A stretch of 64,000 nt of DNA from Brienomyrus brachyistius (Eukaryota; Chordata; Actinopteri; Osteoglossiformes; Mormyridae). The stretch covers positions 20,098,254 through 20,162,253 of the forward strand of contig NC_064555.1 in the NCBI RefSeq assembly GCF_023856365.1, in the 5' to 3' direction. Shown here in pieces: positions 43,201 to 55,897 of the stretch (the stretch's first letter is position 1; each line of letters starts with the position of its first letter). Below the pieces are notes generated by a model, which saw only the letters and a program-made list of their open reading frames with translations, was not told the origin of the DNA and made no database searches. The position numbers and the translations under genes were made by a program.

Positions 43201-45182
43201 ACTGTAAACTCATCAAGTGCTAGAGTAATAAATGTCCTTAGGTTCTTGATGTACTCTGTAGACCTTTTGTCATTAAGAGATCCTGGAAATCTTCATCCAA
43301 GTGACTCATCCGTGCTCTGATCACCATCTCACATCTCAGACCTTCTTGTTTTTTTAATGGGCACGGTACAAGATGAAACAGATGGCCTCTGTTGTATAGC
43401 TGGCCCTCTGTATCCGCTGCTGCGGTTCCCCCAACCTCAAATAGAACTTTGGCAAAGTTCTTTTTTTCCTTGCCATCATTTCCTAAACAACGCAGTACGA
43501 GGTATAATAACTATTTACATAGGATTTACATTGTGTTAAGTATTATGAGTTGAGATGCACCGATCCGATACTCGGATGTTCGATATCGTCGCCGATCCAG
43601 ACCTATTTGACGGATATGTTATCGGCCATATATGATCGATCCATGTCCGATACTTATTTAGTTTTGGCAGTCTCTAAAAAGATAGCTCCTATTTCGAGTT
43701 AAATCTATTTGTACAATCAATCGCACGACTGCTCTTTCCGGTTTCATATATGTTTTTGCGGCATTGAAGCTGAACATTAACGCTGCCACTCAATTTTTCT
43801 GCTACTCAGCGGGTGTGAACGCAGTGACTTCCGCTGTCTGTGACGTCTTGTGCATACCCTTCACAGCAGGAGAAGCGTAAAAACAGCAAATGTGAGAGTG
43901 ACGGTCTGGTCCCGATTTACGCTTAAAAAACAGCTTGTAGCATAGCGATTTGCAATCTTTGTAAAAATAAAAGTTTTAAGAGGTGGGAGTAGCGTTTAGT
44001 GCAAAAGCCCAGTAAACACAGCGCCCGGAATTGTGCGAGACAACGCGAGTAATATGAGAAAAGCACTGGATGGTTTGGGAGTCGCTAGCTTGGGCTATGC
44101 ACTCCTACAGCTTATGATACAGTGTCAGTGATGCTGTTGCCAGTGGGAGAATAATTGTGTGGCATTTTAAGCATTCGCCACTGGCATGTACTCTCCTGGA
44201 AGATATTCAAACTGAACTGCAAATACCTCAAAAACGTTAAAACAAGATGTACAAACGAGGTGGAAAAGTACGTTATGTATGTTTCTGGTAGCCTAATTAA
44301 AGATTTTTTGGCATACATTTTTCATCTGTATTTAAAAATAAATACATAAAGTATAAATGTATATTATATAGGCCTATTTATTTATATTAAAATAAAAACA
44401 AATCTTGTATCCGTATCGGCAGGTGTATATCGGATTCGGATCGGAACTGAAAGAATGTGGATCAGCCCATCTCTACGTATAAGCAATCCAGAGAAGATTT
44501 AAAGTATATAAAATGTGTATAGGTTATACAAATACTATACTACACACCAATTTATATAAGGGACTTGAGCATCCGTGGATTTTGGCATCAGCAGAGCGTC
44601 CTGAATCCAATCCCCATAATTCCAAGGGACGAGGGTATTCTCTATACACTTCCCATTCAAGTTTTTAAATATTATTTTATTTATTCATAGTTATAGTTTC
44701 ACACATTTTAGGTTTCCATGTGTGACTTTTGGACTATAAAAGACATGGTATTAGATGTTTACATAAACCATTACATTTCTGGAAAGGCCAATTCTCCCAT
44801 AACAGCTCGGCATTCTGGTTAGCATAAGTTTTCAGCAGTATTCACAAAAGCTGGTCTTCTGTAGAATTAATACTTTCTTAGCTCTTTCTCGATTATTGCA
44901 AATTATTGTCTGGCTGTTCAGAAGTATGGGCTGAATTATAAATTATGATTGACGTTTAGCCTTGAATATTAATACCATGTAAATGAGGAGGCTGGTTCTG
45001 TTGTTCTCTCACAGACCTCAGGAGGTGAGCAGGGTTTGTCTACAATGATGCAGACCATGGGCGTGAAGGACGGTGAGGAAATCTCCTTCTCCAGTTTCTG
45101 GAAACTGATCCAGACACAGGCGTCCAGCCTATTTGACCAGATGAGCCCCAAGACCACCAAGTGCACCTGTGTAATGCTTTGA
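40283..45182 (+). CDS. S100-family protein with a C-terminal CaaX-like motif
   Basis: Small EF-hand protein, 103 residues, from three coding exons: 40283-40294 (MAEK), 41889-42020 and 45015-45182. All junctions are phase 0 with GT-AG introns (donors AAG|GTAGGG and AAG|GTAAGC; acceptors TTAG|GTT and ACAG|ACC). Helix I SDLEKAISTLVTEFHK and the later ISFSSFWKLI are typical S100 text, closest in my judgement to the S100A13/A14/A16 group. The N-terminal S100 loop lacks the final Glu (Asp-Gln instead), and the second loop (MGVKDGEEISF) lacks the first Asp, so calcium binding is probably weak or lost, as known for S100A14. The C terminus is KCTCVML, where Cys-Val-Met-Leu fits a CaaX box. The member is not assigned. 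Poly(A) signal candidates lie at 45732 (ATTAAA) and 46065 (AATAAA). Confidence 0.9.
43400..44636. mobile_element. pogo/Tigger-like element split by an insertion
   Basis: The left end 'tggccctctgtatccgctgc' and right end 'ccaagggacgaggg' preceded by 'gacttgagcatccgtgga' are inverted relatives of Tigger-type terminal sequence. The internal text 'catttacattgtgttaagtattatgag' resumes at 44479 as 'cgtataagcaatccagag', which shows one element interrupted by 43552-44476. It lies in S100 intron 2. Confidence 0.65.
43552..44476. mobile_element. hAT-like element nested in the Tigger element
   Basis: Ends are 'gagatgcaccgatccgatac' and the inverted 'ggatcagcccatctcta'. The repeated 'gatccgatac', 'atcggcc' and 'tatcgg' motifs near both ends are characteristic of a well-known fish hAT family. 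The interior has no intact transposase. Confidence 0.7.
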
Positions 45183-47299
45183 GGAATAAGGCCTCCCTGC
45201 CCCCGAGCCAAAGGCTGAACAACAGCCAGGATTCTGGAAGCACAGAATGAAAGAAGCCCATCGATCTTCGGCCTGCAGCCTTGCCACTAACCCCAGTGAG
45301 CATCTCTGTCAGTTGTATACTGGTGTAACTTGTATTCCTTCCCCTTTTTCCAGTCAGCTTCCTCCATTGTCAGTAACTCACTCATCTCACAGTGACTCCT
45401 CTGTTTTCACCAATCTCATGTTCTTCCAGAGCTTTGCTTGAAAATAGTCTCATTTTATATCCACACTCATTATTCCTACCCAATGAAAACCCAATGAATA
45501 ATTAACTAACGACCCAAACCAAAGTTCAATTGTATCAGACCATTTTGGAGAATTATGAATTAAATAACTTGAAACCACCAGGCTTGTTGCAATCTACTCC
45601 TTGTCCCGTTCAGACATTTTACTTAAATCTCAAAAGTGAAGTCCAGTTGCTCCCAGGACATAATTCTGTTCCTTACTGTAGATATTTGGCATTTTCATAT
45701 ATTGTCATTCCTTCCAAAATCTATAGCCAATATTAAAATAAGAACATGGGAAAAAATGTGACTGAAATTAATATTGTATTTTTCATATCAGCTCATAAAA
45801 TTAACTTTGTTTAAATAAGTATAATTTCGTGTTTGATTTGTTTGCTCAACAAAATGTTTTTCAATCAGGATAAAAAGGAATTAACAAGAGTGGGATGATT
45901 TTGTCGTTCTGGTCTTATCGCAGAGTTTGCACCATCAACAACTTCTATACAAACCCAGTAACTCAAGGCGTGGTTGCTATAGAATGAATTAGTTAACCTG
46001 TATTACTTCTGTTGAATGATCAGATTTAAAATAAGGTTAAACTGCCATTGAAAATGCTTTTTAAAATAAAAACATGAAAATTCGGAATATATATATATAA
46101 TCTTTAGCTGTAAAACGGTCGCCTCTTAAACACCTTGCAGGCGAATGTTACCTGCCTCGTCTGTCCAAAGGACAGTTGTGATGTGTCCTGCTGTTATGGA
46201 AATAATAGAAGGAAGCTAGTGAAACAGCAGCAGCATATAGCATAGGGGCTACGTAGCTTATAAAGACAAAGAGATGGGCTGTGCCTTCCTATGGGAGACA
46301 CAACCTAACTGACTGTTTGCAGTACAGTTTGAATGCTAACTGTTTAAGATTAATCGTTTTGGGGATAAAGGCAGGATCCCTGAGCTTTTGACAATGAGAA
46401 ACCTGCAGTGTCATGTTCAGTCGTCTACATGCCCAGTGCTGAACACACAGACGGCCTCCTTTTTAAGAAAAGAAAAACAAAAGTGAAATAGGACAAAAAT
46501 ACATGGACGTCTTTGAATTGAAAGTGGTCTAAGTTCGAAACAAAAGTACAACCCAAAAAGTATAAATGCATACATGATACTTCTGTGTTACATTCTCGCA
46601 TTCCTTCAGTTCAGCCTACCGCTGCCTCATTAATTCCTCGTGTTACCTTCTCTCGTCCGGCTACCTAGTTTGTTAGCTGGATGAGAATGCAGCGTTTAAA
46701 AAATTTGTAGTTGTGTTGCATTTATTTATTTATTTGGCTCGTCGGCCAAACTACTGCTTATCTTACTAGCAGACAAACACCATTGCTACCAATTCCCATG
46801 ACCCACTGACTGGCTTGAATAGACTCCTTCCAAAACACTGGTTACTTTTCCAGTCATAATAAAAGCTTTACAGGCATTTTATTAAGCAATTTATTTGCCA
46901 TTTTTTTCCCTCTGCAGTTGCTTAATTGTCTGCAGAATTCATTGAGAATTCTGCATTCGATCTTATTTCAGCAAGTCTCCGTTTTTATTTAAAGAGACAT
47001 GATAGAACAAGAATCCCAGAGAAAGAGGAAAGCAGAGAATGACACTTGTTGTACGTAAGACCCCTGTGTGCTACCTGGCATGACAAAACGTTTTATGTCC
47101 AAAATGATTAGTTTGCTTAGACAAACATGGATTGGGTATGAGTTTGGTCTCTGATCCTTACAGGATATTCTGCAACCATTAATTGCTAAACGCTCTGTAA
47201 TTCTCGCTACCCAGGACTCTCAGGAATCCATGCTGCTGACGCCTAGTGTGAAAAGCTGACAGCGGGTTTGACATGTTGCCACCCCTAAAAATAAAGTGG
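45183..47299. other. S100 3' UTR and intergenic DNA
   Basis: After the S100 stop, AT-rich sequence with poly(A) candidates. A (TA)n run lies near 46090. No other gene or repeat recognised. Confidence 0.45.
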
Positions 47300-47575
47300 T
47301 GAGTGTGGGGGTGGCAGGCTAAGCATTTGTGCCCATGGTCAGAAGACGGTCAGCTCAAGCCCCAGCAGGATAGCAGAATGGTCACATGTCCATGGGCCCC
47401 TTAACCCCCAGCTCCAGGGGTTCTGCACCCTGACTGACCCTGTGCTGTGACCCCCAAGCTTGCCCTCACCTGTCTATGTGTCTGAGTGTCTCATGAATAG
47501 CAAGTTGGGGGAGACAGAGAAGCATTCCAATGTATCTTGTGCAAATGGCAAATAAAGGGTCTTTTAGTTTTCATT
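47300..47575 (+). repeat. Dispersed SINE-like repeat
   Basis: Contains 'ggtcagctcaagccccagca', 'ggccccttaacccccagctc' and 'tgtgctgtgacccccaagc', and ends 'gtgcaaatggcaaataaagg'. This is the wording of an abundant fish SINE-like repeat. Confidence 0.55.
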
Positions 47576-50500
47576 AGTAGTATCAGCTGCTCATACCTCG
47601 TATCATGTGCCTCCACAACTTAGCATAGGCTAAATGGTTATTCGACAATGGATGGATGGTTGAATAGATAGATGGATGGTGACTGTAAATTTCCCTTAGG
47701 TTGTGATTGTGCGCTTTCCTCGTGAATCCTGCCCAGGGTGGGTCCTCTGTCCTATGCTCTTATTCTTCCTCAGTTTTTCTTCAGACTTTCCATGACCCAG
47801 TACTGGCTAAGCATCATGGGAGATTTGTGGCCGGATGGATGGAATTTCCCATTGATAACTAATACAATGTGCATTGATTCTTAAACTGCTGGAGAATAAT
47901 GGCATGGTGGAGGTATGGAGAGAGGAAGATCTCTGGCTACCGTGAACCCAAGCCTCACGCAGTGCCTGTGCACATAGAATAGATGGTCCAGTGACCCTAA
48001 TGACTACAGACCAGCTGGATTCCTTATAATAAACACATCCTTTTTGTGTAACAACCTTCCCTGCTGGGGGAGAAGCTTGAGGTGATTAGGGGGGCTACAG
48101 TTACCTCACCAACTGGCCAAAGGTTGTCTGCACCAGTCTGCATCTCCGATATAATATTGAGCAAAACAAGGGACGGTAATGTCATTATTCATATTTACTC
48201 TTTGCATCAGAGAGTTGAGGAACAACTCTGGTACAACATGTCAGTAGATCTATGATGGTTCTGCAGTTTCAGGATCTAGCAGTGAACAACACAAAGGTGC
48301 AGCAAGTTACCTTCAGTGTTTAGAATGCAAGTTTACAGCTCAGTCACTCAATTGTACTTTGTTATTAATCAATTCATTTGCCTCTTAGGATGGGAGTTAT
48401 TTTTGCAATGTTTCTTGGCAAAAAAAGTCATAGTTTGTGTGAATTTACTTGGGAAAGGTTAGCTGGTAGCATACTGGATAAAATGCACTTGAAATGGATT
48501 GCTTGGAAATTCCTAAAAGCATCCTTATGCCCTTTTGTACTGGAAGTGCCTGAGTTTTACATTCATAAAGGATGTTTATTGTATGAAAGGATCCTGTGGT
48601 ATTATTTTTCATTAAAAGTTGGTTTTGCTTTCACATCCATCTGGGACGTATTTTGAGGCTTCTGTTCTAATCCTTTTGTTCTTTGCACTCTGGAAAACAG
48701 CATTAGGAAAATTTCGCACGAGTATGAAACTGATTTCCTGTGTTTTCCGTTTTCCTTTCTGTCCGCTCCTGGTATTTCCGCCTACCTGCGAAAACCCCAA
48801 GCAATAGAACTGTGGGACAGCCACACAGTTAAAGGGCCCAGCTGGGGGGTTGGGTGCATCCAATCAGACTGGCATTCGTTTACCTGCAGGAAGAGATAAA
48901 AGATTTTAAATGATACAGATTTTCATTATTCCTTAATTACAGGGTTGCCTTTCCCCTCTTTGAATCCTGCCTACAGTTTTTGTGCTTCTACGGTGGAATA
49001 AATTTCCCCTACGTTTCAGCACTGCAGAACCCAACCATCTCTTCAAGAAAAAAAAAATCAAAAGACCCATTAAACCATGCTTTATTCGTTTATCTTAAAC
49101 ACATTTGTCTGGACCACTGTGGCCTAAACTGCGTTTACGACATTTTAGATAGTCATTGTTCAAAATAAATATTTCTGCTGTTATTGTTAACATGTTATTG
49201 ATTAAGGGGACAATGTTATTCTTAGTGTCAGGGCATTTTCAAGGGGATCAGTATCTGTACAGATGGCAATAAGGGACACGGAAAACACAATGTGACAGGA
49301 GGGGCATATTTCTGGGTTATTGGGTGCAGCATCAGTATCAATATTATTTTAAAAAGAATAATAAATAGATCGACCCGCCAGGTATTTTTGTGGCATTAAC
49401 TTATTACTATGTAACAATTAAGGAGAAAATCTATAACAAGACTAAGCATAAAAAAGTACTTCACTCAAACATGCAGGCAAATATATTAGCCTTGGTTCAC
49501 CTGCTAGTTCTTTTACAATTTCTGTAGTTTGCTGCTTATGAAATAGCATTTACAGTGACACATACTTGATTTTATGTCATGCTCCTTCGGGAACAATGAC
49601 TTTTAGAGGAAATATATATATATTTTTTTTATTTTATCATTATTATTATTATTATTATTATTATTTGCTTCTCTTTGTCTTTATGGTGGAGGTTAGGAAA
49701 AACATTTAAGGTAAATATTCTTGATTCTCCTGTAAGAAAAAGAAAAAAAAACTCACAGAAAACAGATTCCTTAATGAGAGTAATTTCATTGCCACATTTA
49801 ACTTTTACAGCAATTTTGCTTGCCAAGAACTCCTTGAAATTTATCTAGTGCTGACTAGAATGAATATAAAGAATGTGTGTCATTATTATGCTATAGGGAA
49901 GCTTGTTCCAAAATGGTATCTGACAAGTTTTAATAAACAATAGCATTTAGTGAAGATGTTAAAAGTGTTGAATATCTCCTTTAATATGTTACTTCTTATC
50001 CGAATACGAGTTCTACTGGTACCATAGCTAATCTTTCTTTGGAGGAAAATTCAGGCTCTTCTCCAAGATTGTGTGATGATGGATGATTTCCAGAGGTCGA
50101 GGGAGGAAGCTAAGGGGCGGGCGCTGGAAAGGCTTTATCATCTAGTTCACTACTTTGGAGGGGCAACGGATCCAAGGACTGCCTGGTGGGGCCATTGTCC
50201 AGAACATGGACAATCGCGAGATGCAGCCGAGTGGGGTGACACGTAATATCTGTTAAATGAAATGTTTCTTCCTTTAAACAGCCCGGGACAAATCTGCATC
50301 CTCGCCCACCCCCGACAATAAAGTACGACTAAATTTTTCATCTTTCTTTGGTACTTTTTGGATTTTATAAACGATTGTTTTGTTTTAGATTATTTTCCGA
50401 TCCAAGTTTTGTTGTATTTGTTTTACTTTTTTTGTAGTTGTAATTAGCAGTAGTAGTGTTTTATCTATTACGTCGTTAAAATACTCTGACATTTACTGGA

Positions 50501-50910
50501 ATTTGCTTAAATAGTGGATTGCATTACACATTCTGTTGACCAATAGAGGTCGCTATTTTGTTAAAATTACCTCGGTGCTGGAGATCAGCCAAGTTATTGA
50601 GTCTGGCACGTGTTTAAAACGCAATTTGTGTTGGAGAAATGTGTTCTACCCCCTACAAGATCCCCTTTTTGTGATGTTAATAAAGAAGTTGGTTCTGATT
50701 TTATCTGTGCGATATTCGACCGAATCTCATTATTAACGATCTCCCTATTAAGTTTATTAGAGGTGTTCTTAACCTGTCGGGGTTTGTAATTTATTGGTAA
50801 TAATAAAAATGCGACAGACGACGGCAGTGCAAAGTCCACCATGGGGAAGACCTGTAATACAGCAGCATTTCAATTTTTACTGAACTATCCTAGTTGGTGT
50901 GCGCTGTGCT
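47576..50910. other. Gene-free stretch
   Basis: Intergenic DNA with GGAT-rich patches (47645-47680, 47830) and an (ATT)n microsatellite at 49639-49664. The 92-codon frame at 48378-48656 has no recognisable domain or splice support. Confidence 0.4.
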
Positions 50911-51030
50911 TTTAAAAGGCGGGCGTTCGCTTAGTGTGACAGCTTCTTCTGACTGAATGGACAAATGCTAAGCGTGATTGCGATTTCTACGACGACGCGA
51001 TTGGTTAAAATGGAAAGGACGCTGTCCAAT
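50911..51030 (+). promoter_or_regulatory. pmf1 promoter: GC box-like site and paired CCAAT boxes
   Basis: TTTAAAAGGCGGGCG at 50911-50925, an inverted CCAAT (GATTGG at 50999-51004) and a forward CCAAT at 51026-51030, all within 220 bases of the ATG. Spaced NF-Y (CCAAT) sites and CHR/E2F-like sites are a known feature of cell-cycle genes. That these are used here is inference. Confidence 0.4.
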
Positions 51031-51128
51031 GATATTGAAAAACGAAACTCTTTCCAAGTTACTGACAGCAGGGTGGCCATATTGAATTGTTGGCGGTTTT
51101 TTTGCAACCTCGATCAAAAAGAAGCAGC

Positions 51129-54100
51129 ATGGAGGAAAAGCGGGGCACTACCGAAGATCGGGCAAGTGCTGGAGACGCCTCAGACCAATCTGCAGAGCGT
51201 AGTAGCGCCAGTGAAAGCAATGCCGCCGATCCACGAAGGAATCGACTGAAGCTTTTCAACAAAGTTATGGAAAAGAGCTTGCAAAGACTGATAGCTGATG
51301 CCAGGTGACTAGCCTCAGCCACCTACGGAACCGACCCTTTTCTAGAGATGCTGACCCTCGAACACTAATGGTGTAAACTTTTCATATTATTTGTCCGGTT
51401 TAATCCACTCCTCGAATCATCGTTTTTAATTAAATTAGCCGGGCAGGTTCAACTCATCTATTGGACATGTTAGGTTGATAAACGAGGCGCGGAGGTTGAA
51501 AACAAAACAACTGTCCTGATGTCAAGGGTATTGTGATTTAGAAGTAGGGCTGTCAGCTCTCACGCCTTTGACGTGACACTCACGGTTTCGGACTCTCGCG
51601 CAAGAAATCTTACGGAAATCTGTATTATTCCGTTATAAACCTAAGTTAGCTACGTCAAAAGCGTAGGGATAGCGTAGACTATTTACAAGGTAATAAAACT
51701 CTTACATACATTTAAATGTGTGTGCAGACTTGTGTCGAATTGAAAATCTCATGCAGCCAGCTGACCAAAGTTAACGACCCTGTGTTTGGTGTAGCCAGGA
51801 GCACGTCTCAGATAGTTGGATATCACATAGTTTTGCTTTCCCACGTTAGTTGAGTATAACTATATTTAATATATTTCGCAGTGATCTAACGGGCTGCAGA
51901 AGTTGCCTAAAATCAGGCCCAATGTGGGTCCTGTTCTGAAGGACAGCAGAATCTTTGTCGACCTCATTATTTATTTAGATGGTTGTAATCCTAGGTTTTC
52001 TGCTCTGACTAGGATAAGTGGTTAGGGGATAGATGGATAGTCAGTTCATCAGTACTGGAGCTGCTTAAATCTATGAGAAAGGTATGAACTCCAAAGTCCC
52101 TAAATCCTGATTTGTGTGTCCTGCACGGGGTACCTCTGTAGTTTGTTTGTGTGCGTGTGTGTGTGCAAATGTTCTGAGAGGGACGTTGCCTCCTCTGCTT
52201 TCTAACAAGGGATCTCTGAAGTATCCCCCCCCCTTAACTTTATTATATAAGTAATTGATGGATGGATGGATATCAGAGAAGAAAATAGTAATGAGGACGA
52301 CGCTTTGGTGACATTAAAAGGATATTTTAGGCATGCTGTTTTCAGAAAATATTAAAATGTTCTCCAACTTGTTTTTCACTTGGAATGTGCAATTAAATAA
52401 TTTTCCTTGTCAGTTAAACTGCTGTTTAGGCCACTGAGAGACTGACTGCTTTTAGACAGTCCATTGTTCCTGGGTATCACCTTTCCCTTTATTGGTCTTT
52501 ATGCTTTGTTTGACTCTTGGGGAATAGTGGCTTTGCAAACTGAATTTGCTCTTTGTAGTTTTCACAGATTTGCGAAGACCTTCCACCCATTTTACAAGCA
52601 GAACCCCCAGCTGACAGAGAGCATACACAGGCAGTTCATCTCAGAGCTTCAGACTGCCATCCAGGTTGGGAAGTGCGTTAACAGGACCACGTTGCAGTAG
52701 AATCTGTCAGGGACTTTCAATTTGCTGCATTATGGAATGGGATGCGTTGATCCCCACCCAAAAGCATGAAAATAGAACCATTTCTTTATGTGAAGAAAGT
52801 AAAACTGAAATGAGTGACCTTGACTGGACATTCGGGTAGCGATATCTGAAATGGTACAACTTCCATCCATCCATCCATTTTCCAAACCGCTTATCCTATT
52901 GGGTCGCGGGGGGTCCGGAGCCTATCCCGGAATCAATGGGCACGAGGCAGGGAACAACCCAGGATGGGGGGCCAGCCCATCGCAGGGCACACTCACACAC
53001 CATTCACTCACACATGCACACCTATGGGCAATTCAGCAACTCCAATTAGCCTCAGCATGTTTTTGGACTGTGGGGGGAAACCGGAGTACCCGGAGGAAAC
53101 CCCACAACGACATGGGGAGAACATGCAAACTCCGCACACATGTGACCCAGGCGGAGACCCGAACCCGGGTCCCAGAGGTGCGAGGCGACAGTGCTAACCA
53201 CTGCACCACCATGCCGCCCATGGTACAACTTATTTACTGGAATGAAGCACATTAAGTTGTTTTGGATATTATACTACCTTTCTACCCCCATCTTGCACAG
53301 ACAGGTGAGCATAAGCTTTGGGGTCACAGCACAGGGTCAGCCAGCACCTGTAGAGATTAGGGGGAGGGGCTTTTCTCAGTGGCCAGCGGACATGTGACTT
53401 TTGCTGAGGCTCAAACCGACGATCTTCTGATCACAGGCAGCGGCTTAGCCCACTGAACCGCACATTGTCACGCAAGCTGTGGTCACCTGACTCTCCTTCC
53501 TGTGACATCATGGCCACGCCCCCCCACACACATCTATTTAGAAATCGCCTGAGAGACTTAATATGTGCATTTGTTTTTATCAGTTTAATGCAAGTATCAT
53601 TGCTTCCTCTTATGTAGCTTTATGTATTTTTTTTAACTTTGTACTTATTTTTGTCCGTTCTAAGAGTGCGCAAATAATTCTGTTCCGATAACCGTTTGAG
53701 GCATTATTATTTGAATACTGATGTCCTGAATGCTGATATTTGGTTATTCTGCTAATGCAGAGAATTATAGGAATTTATTTGAAAACGTGGGGATAGCCGC
53801 AAAAAAAAAAAAAACAGAAGCCAAGTGTGGAGGTATTTTGATTTGCAACTAAAAATTGTTTTCTGCAAACTCTGTCAAACAACTTGCATACAGACATTTG
53901 AGTAGTAAATCATATAAAACTGAACAATCTAAGTGTCGGTCATGGATGAAGCTTGACAGCATAAGCACTATCAGTTGTTTGGAGGTCAGATGAGCTCTAT
54001 TCCAGTGTATTTCAACCTTTTTTGAGCCACGGCACATTTTCTCCATTGAAAAAAATCCCACTGCACACCACCAACCAAAAATGTTACAAAATGACACTCT

Positions 54101-55897
54101 GTAGCCTAGTAATGAGAAAATAGTCTCTCAGTTTATTCATACTCACTCAGTGTGAAACCTGAGCCTGTTTGGATGAACACAAAGCTGATACCGTGGCAGG
54201 AATTGAAGGCAGACAGACACACAAAGCTCTTCCTCATCAGCCCTCAGTCTCTCTCTGTTTTTAGTTTTTATATGAGTCAGGCTTGAAAAGCTCAGCTCAC
54301 ACAGATATGTTGTGGAAAATGGGAGTAATGTTGAAATAGCTTTGTTTGTTTAGAATACATCACTGTTACAGCACAGACACTCAACAATGGCATGTTATTT
54401 GCAAGTAATTAATTAAAATAAGTATTTTATATCAATTAAATGAAATTGAACAATTTCCCACGATACACCTTACAATTTCTCACGGCACACTAGTGTACTG
54501 TGCCACAGTGGTTGAAAATCACTGCTCTTTGCACATCTGATGTGTTATTTGTTTAAGATAAGATATATATGTATGATATATCTTGGGAAAAATACCAGCT
54601 GTCTTGGGAATAGACCATAGGCACTGGCTGAAGGTGTAATTATAGTTCATTTTAGTTGTAAATAAGCCAATTCATATTCTAGCTTTGTTGAAGTGTGTAT
54701 TAGTATTTATCGTTTAATGTTTATTTCAAAAGGCTCTAGTTAAATCCTGCTGTTTGCACTTTACTGCTAGTTATGTTGGTGCTTCACTGCTCATGTGCAG
54801 GATGACATCGCTCAGATCATGGAGGAAGGGAACCTTCAGTGTAAGCTGGCGGATCTGGACCGTCTGGAGGCAGCAGCCAAGGAGAGCACAGACCCGGCTT
54901 GGTGGGGACACTCATCTTCTCTGATAATACATTCAGATTAGGCTCTGGCCCCGTAACACTGCCGACCGCAGTTTAAGTTGTAGCCTGACTCTGAAATTCT
55001 GGCTGTGTGTCTATATATAGCATAAACTCTTGGGCAAGAAGCTTTTTTAACAACTACTCATAATCATTACTCAGATAATTAACAAGAACTGAACAAAAAA
55101 ATAATTCCCAAGACCTCTGCCACTATTTGCCATTTGCTTGTCCGGCTCGTTGCTACCGTGAACCATTAAGGGAAAAGGCTGGAAACTCATTTACATGATC
55201 TTATCGTATGCAAAGGTAAAATCGTGATAAGATTTAAATTTGTGATGTAAAATTCACACTATGTCTGGGCTTTCAGAATTTTGCGAAGTATTCTCAGGCT
55301 GTTTGCTATTGAGACACTGAAAAGCTTAATGTCTTGCAGTTTTGTGTGCTTATCTTGTGTGCCAGGAGTTTGTACAAGTTCAGTAACTTTACCCTATGTC
55401 CACGTGCATCTTTTACATGCGCCATGTTGGCTCCACCCGGCGTGTGTGATCGCCAGGCGGCCCAGTGGGGTACCAGAGAGGGACCTGTGCAGTTTCGTGA
55501 TGCCTTACTACCAGCAACAGCGGCAGTACCTGCGCCGGGAGCTGAAGAAGCTGCAGAAGGAGAACGCCGCCTTGTCACAGAGAGTGCTGGCTGGCCGCGA
55601 GCGCATCTCCCAGTCGGAGCAGCGCATTGCCGCTGGCGTGGCCGAGTGGAGGGTGAGCCCCGTGTCATGCTTATACATGTCAGCATACATGTAGATTATA
55701 CATGTGTGTTGGGTTTGTAGGTTGTGGGGAGGGGGGGGGGTTATGCTGTGATTGGCTGAGCAGACTGCAGTGTCACCCTCGCACTAATATCAGTAGGTAA
55801 GCATTCATTTATCTCCCCTCTCTCCCTTAAGGCATCGTCCAGCATGCTGGAGGCGTTTGGTTCCCTGTCTCCCTTGCAGAACTTCAATCACTTATGA
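51129..55897 (+). CDS. pmf1: Polyamine-modulated factor 1 (Mis12 complex subunit)
   Basis: PMF1 (Nnf1 family) pairs with MIS12 in the kinetochore Mis12 complex, which links centromeric chromatin to the Ndc80 complex. Five coding exons: 51129-51304, 52559-52664, 54801-54901, 55457-55652 and 55832-55897, with consistent phases and GT-AG introns. They give 214 residues, close to the usual size of about 200. Landmarks: acidic Ser-rich N terminus; [31 protein letters not shown]; a short motif [28 protein letters not shown] across exons 3-4; then a long coiled coil ([16 protein letters not shown]). An in-frame upstream ATG at 51087 would add 14 residues; I prefer 51129 because MEEKRG fits the family start better. 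The final exon encodes a short tail ending NFNHL. A family 1 repeat and a hAT MITE sit in its second intron. Confidence 0.92.
52863..53219 (+). repeat. Family 1 dispersed repeat, complete copy with 12-base target duplication
   Basis: 357 bases from 'ccatccatccattttccaaa' to 'caccaccatgccgccc'. The 12 bases atggtacaactt occur exactly on both sides (52851-52862 and 53220-53231). Other copies in the window are at 26179, 33495, 16640 and, reversed or partial, 20995 and 59985. The long target duplication favours a SINE-like retroposon over a classical hAT element. Confidence 0.85.
53310..53465 (+). repeat. Dispersed short repeat related to family 2
   Basis: 'ctgaggctcaaaccgacga' and 'gcttagcccactgaaccgc' resemble the end of 18110-18300. 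Confidence 0.45.
54003..54524. mobile_element. hAT-type MITE in pmf1 intron 2
   Basis: Left end CAGTGTATTTCAACC and right end GGTTGAAAATCACTG, inverted, with 'gagccacggcaca' and 'tgtgccacagtgg' subterminal text. Flanking octamers ctctattc and ctctttgc agree at six of eight bases, as expected for an old 8-base target duplication. No transposase. Confidence 0.75.

Noticed and set aside
48378..48656. 92-codon frame between S100 and pmf1.
   Set aside because: No domain, splice support or homology recognised. Length is within chance for this much AT-rich DNA.
51059..51322. 87-codon minus-strand frame opposite pmf1 exon 1.
   Set aside because: Shadow of the pmf1 coding frame; it has no homology or promoter of its own.
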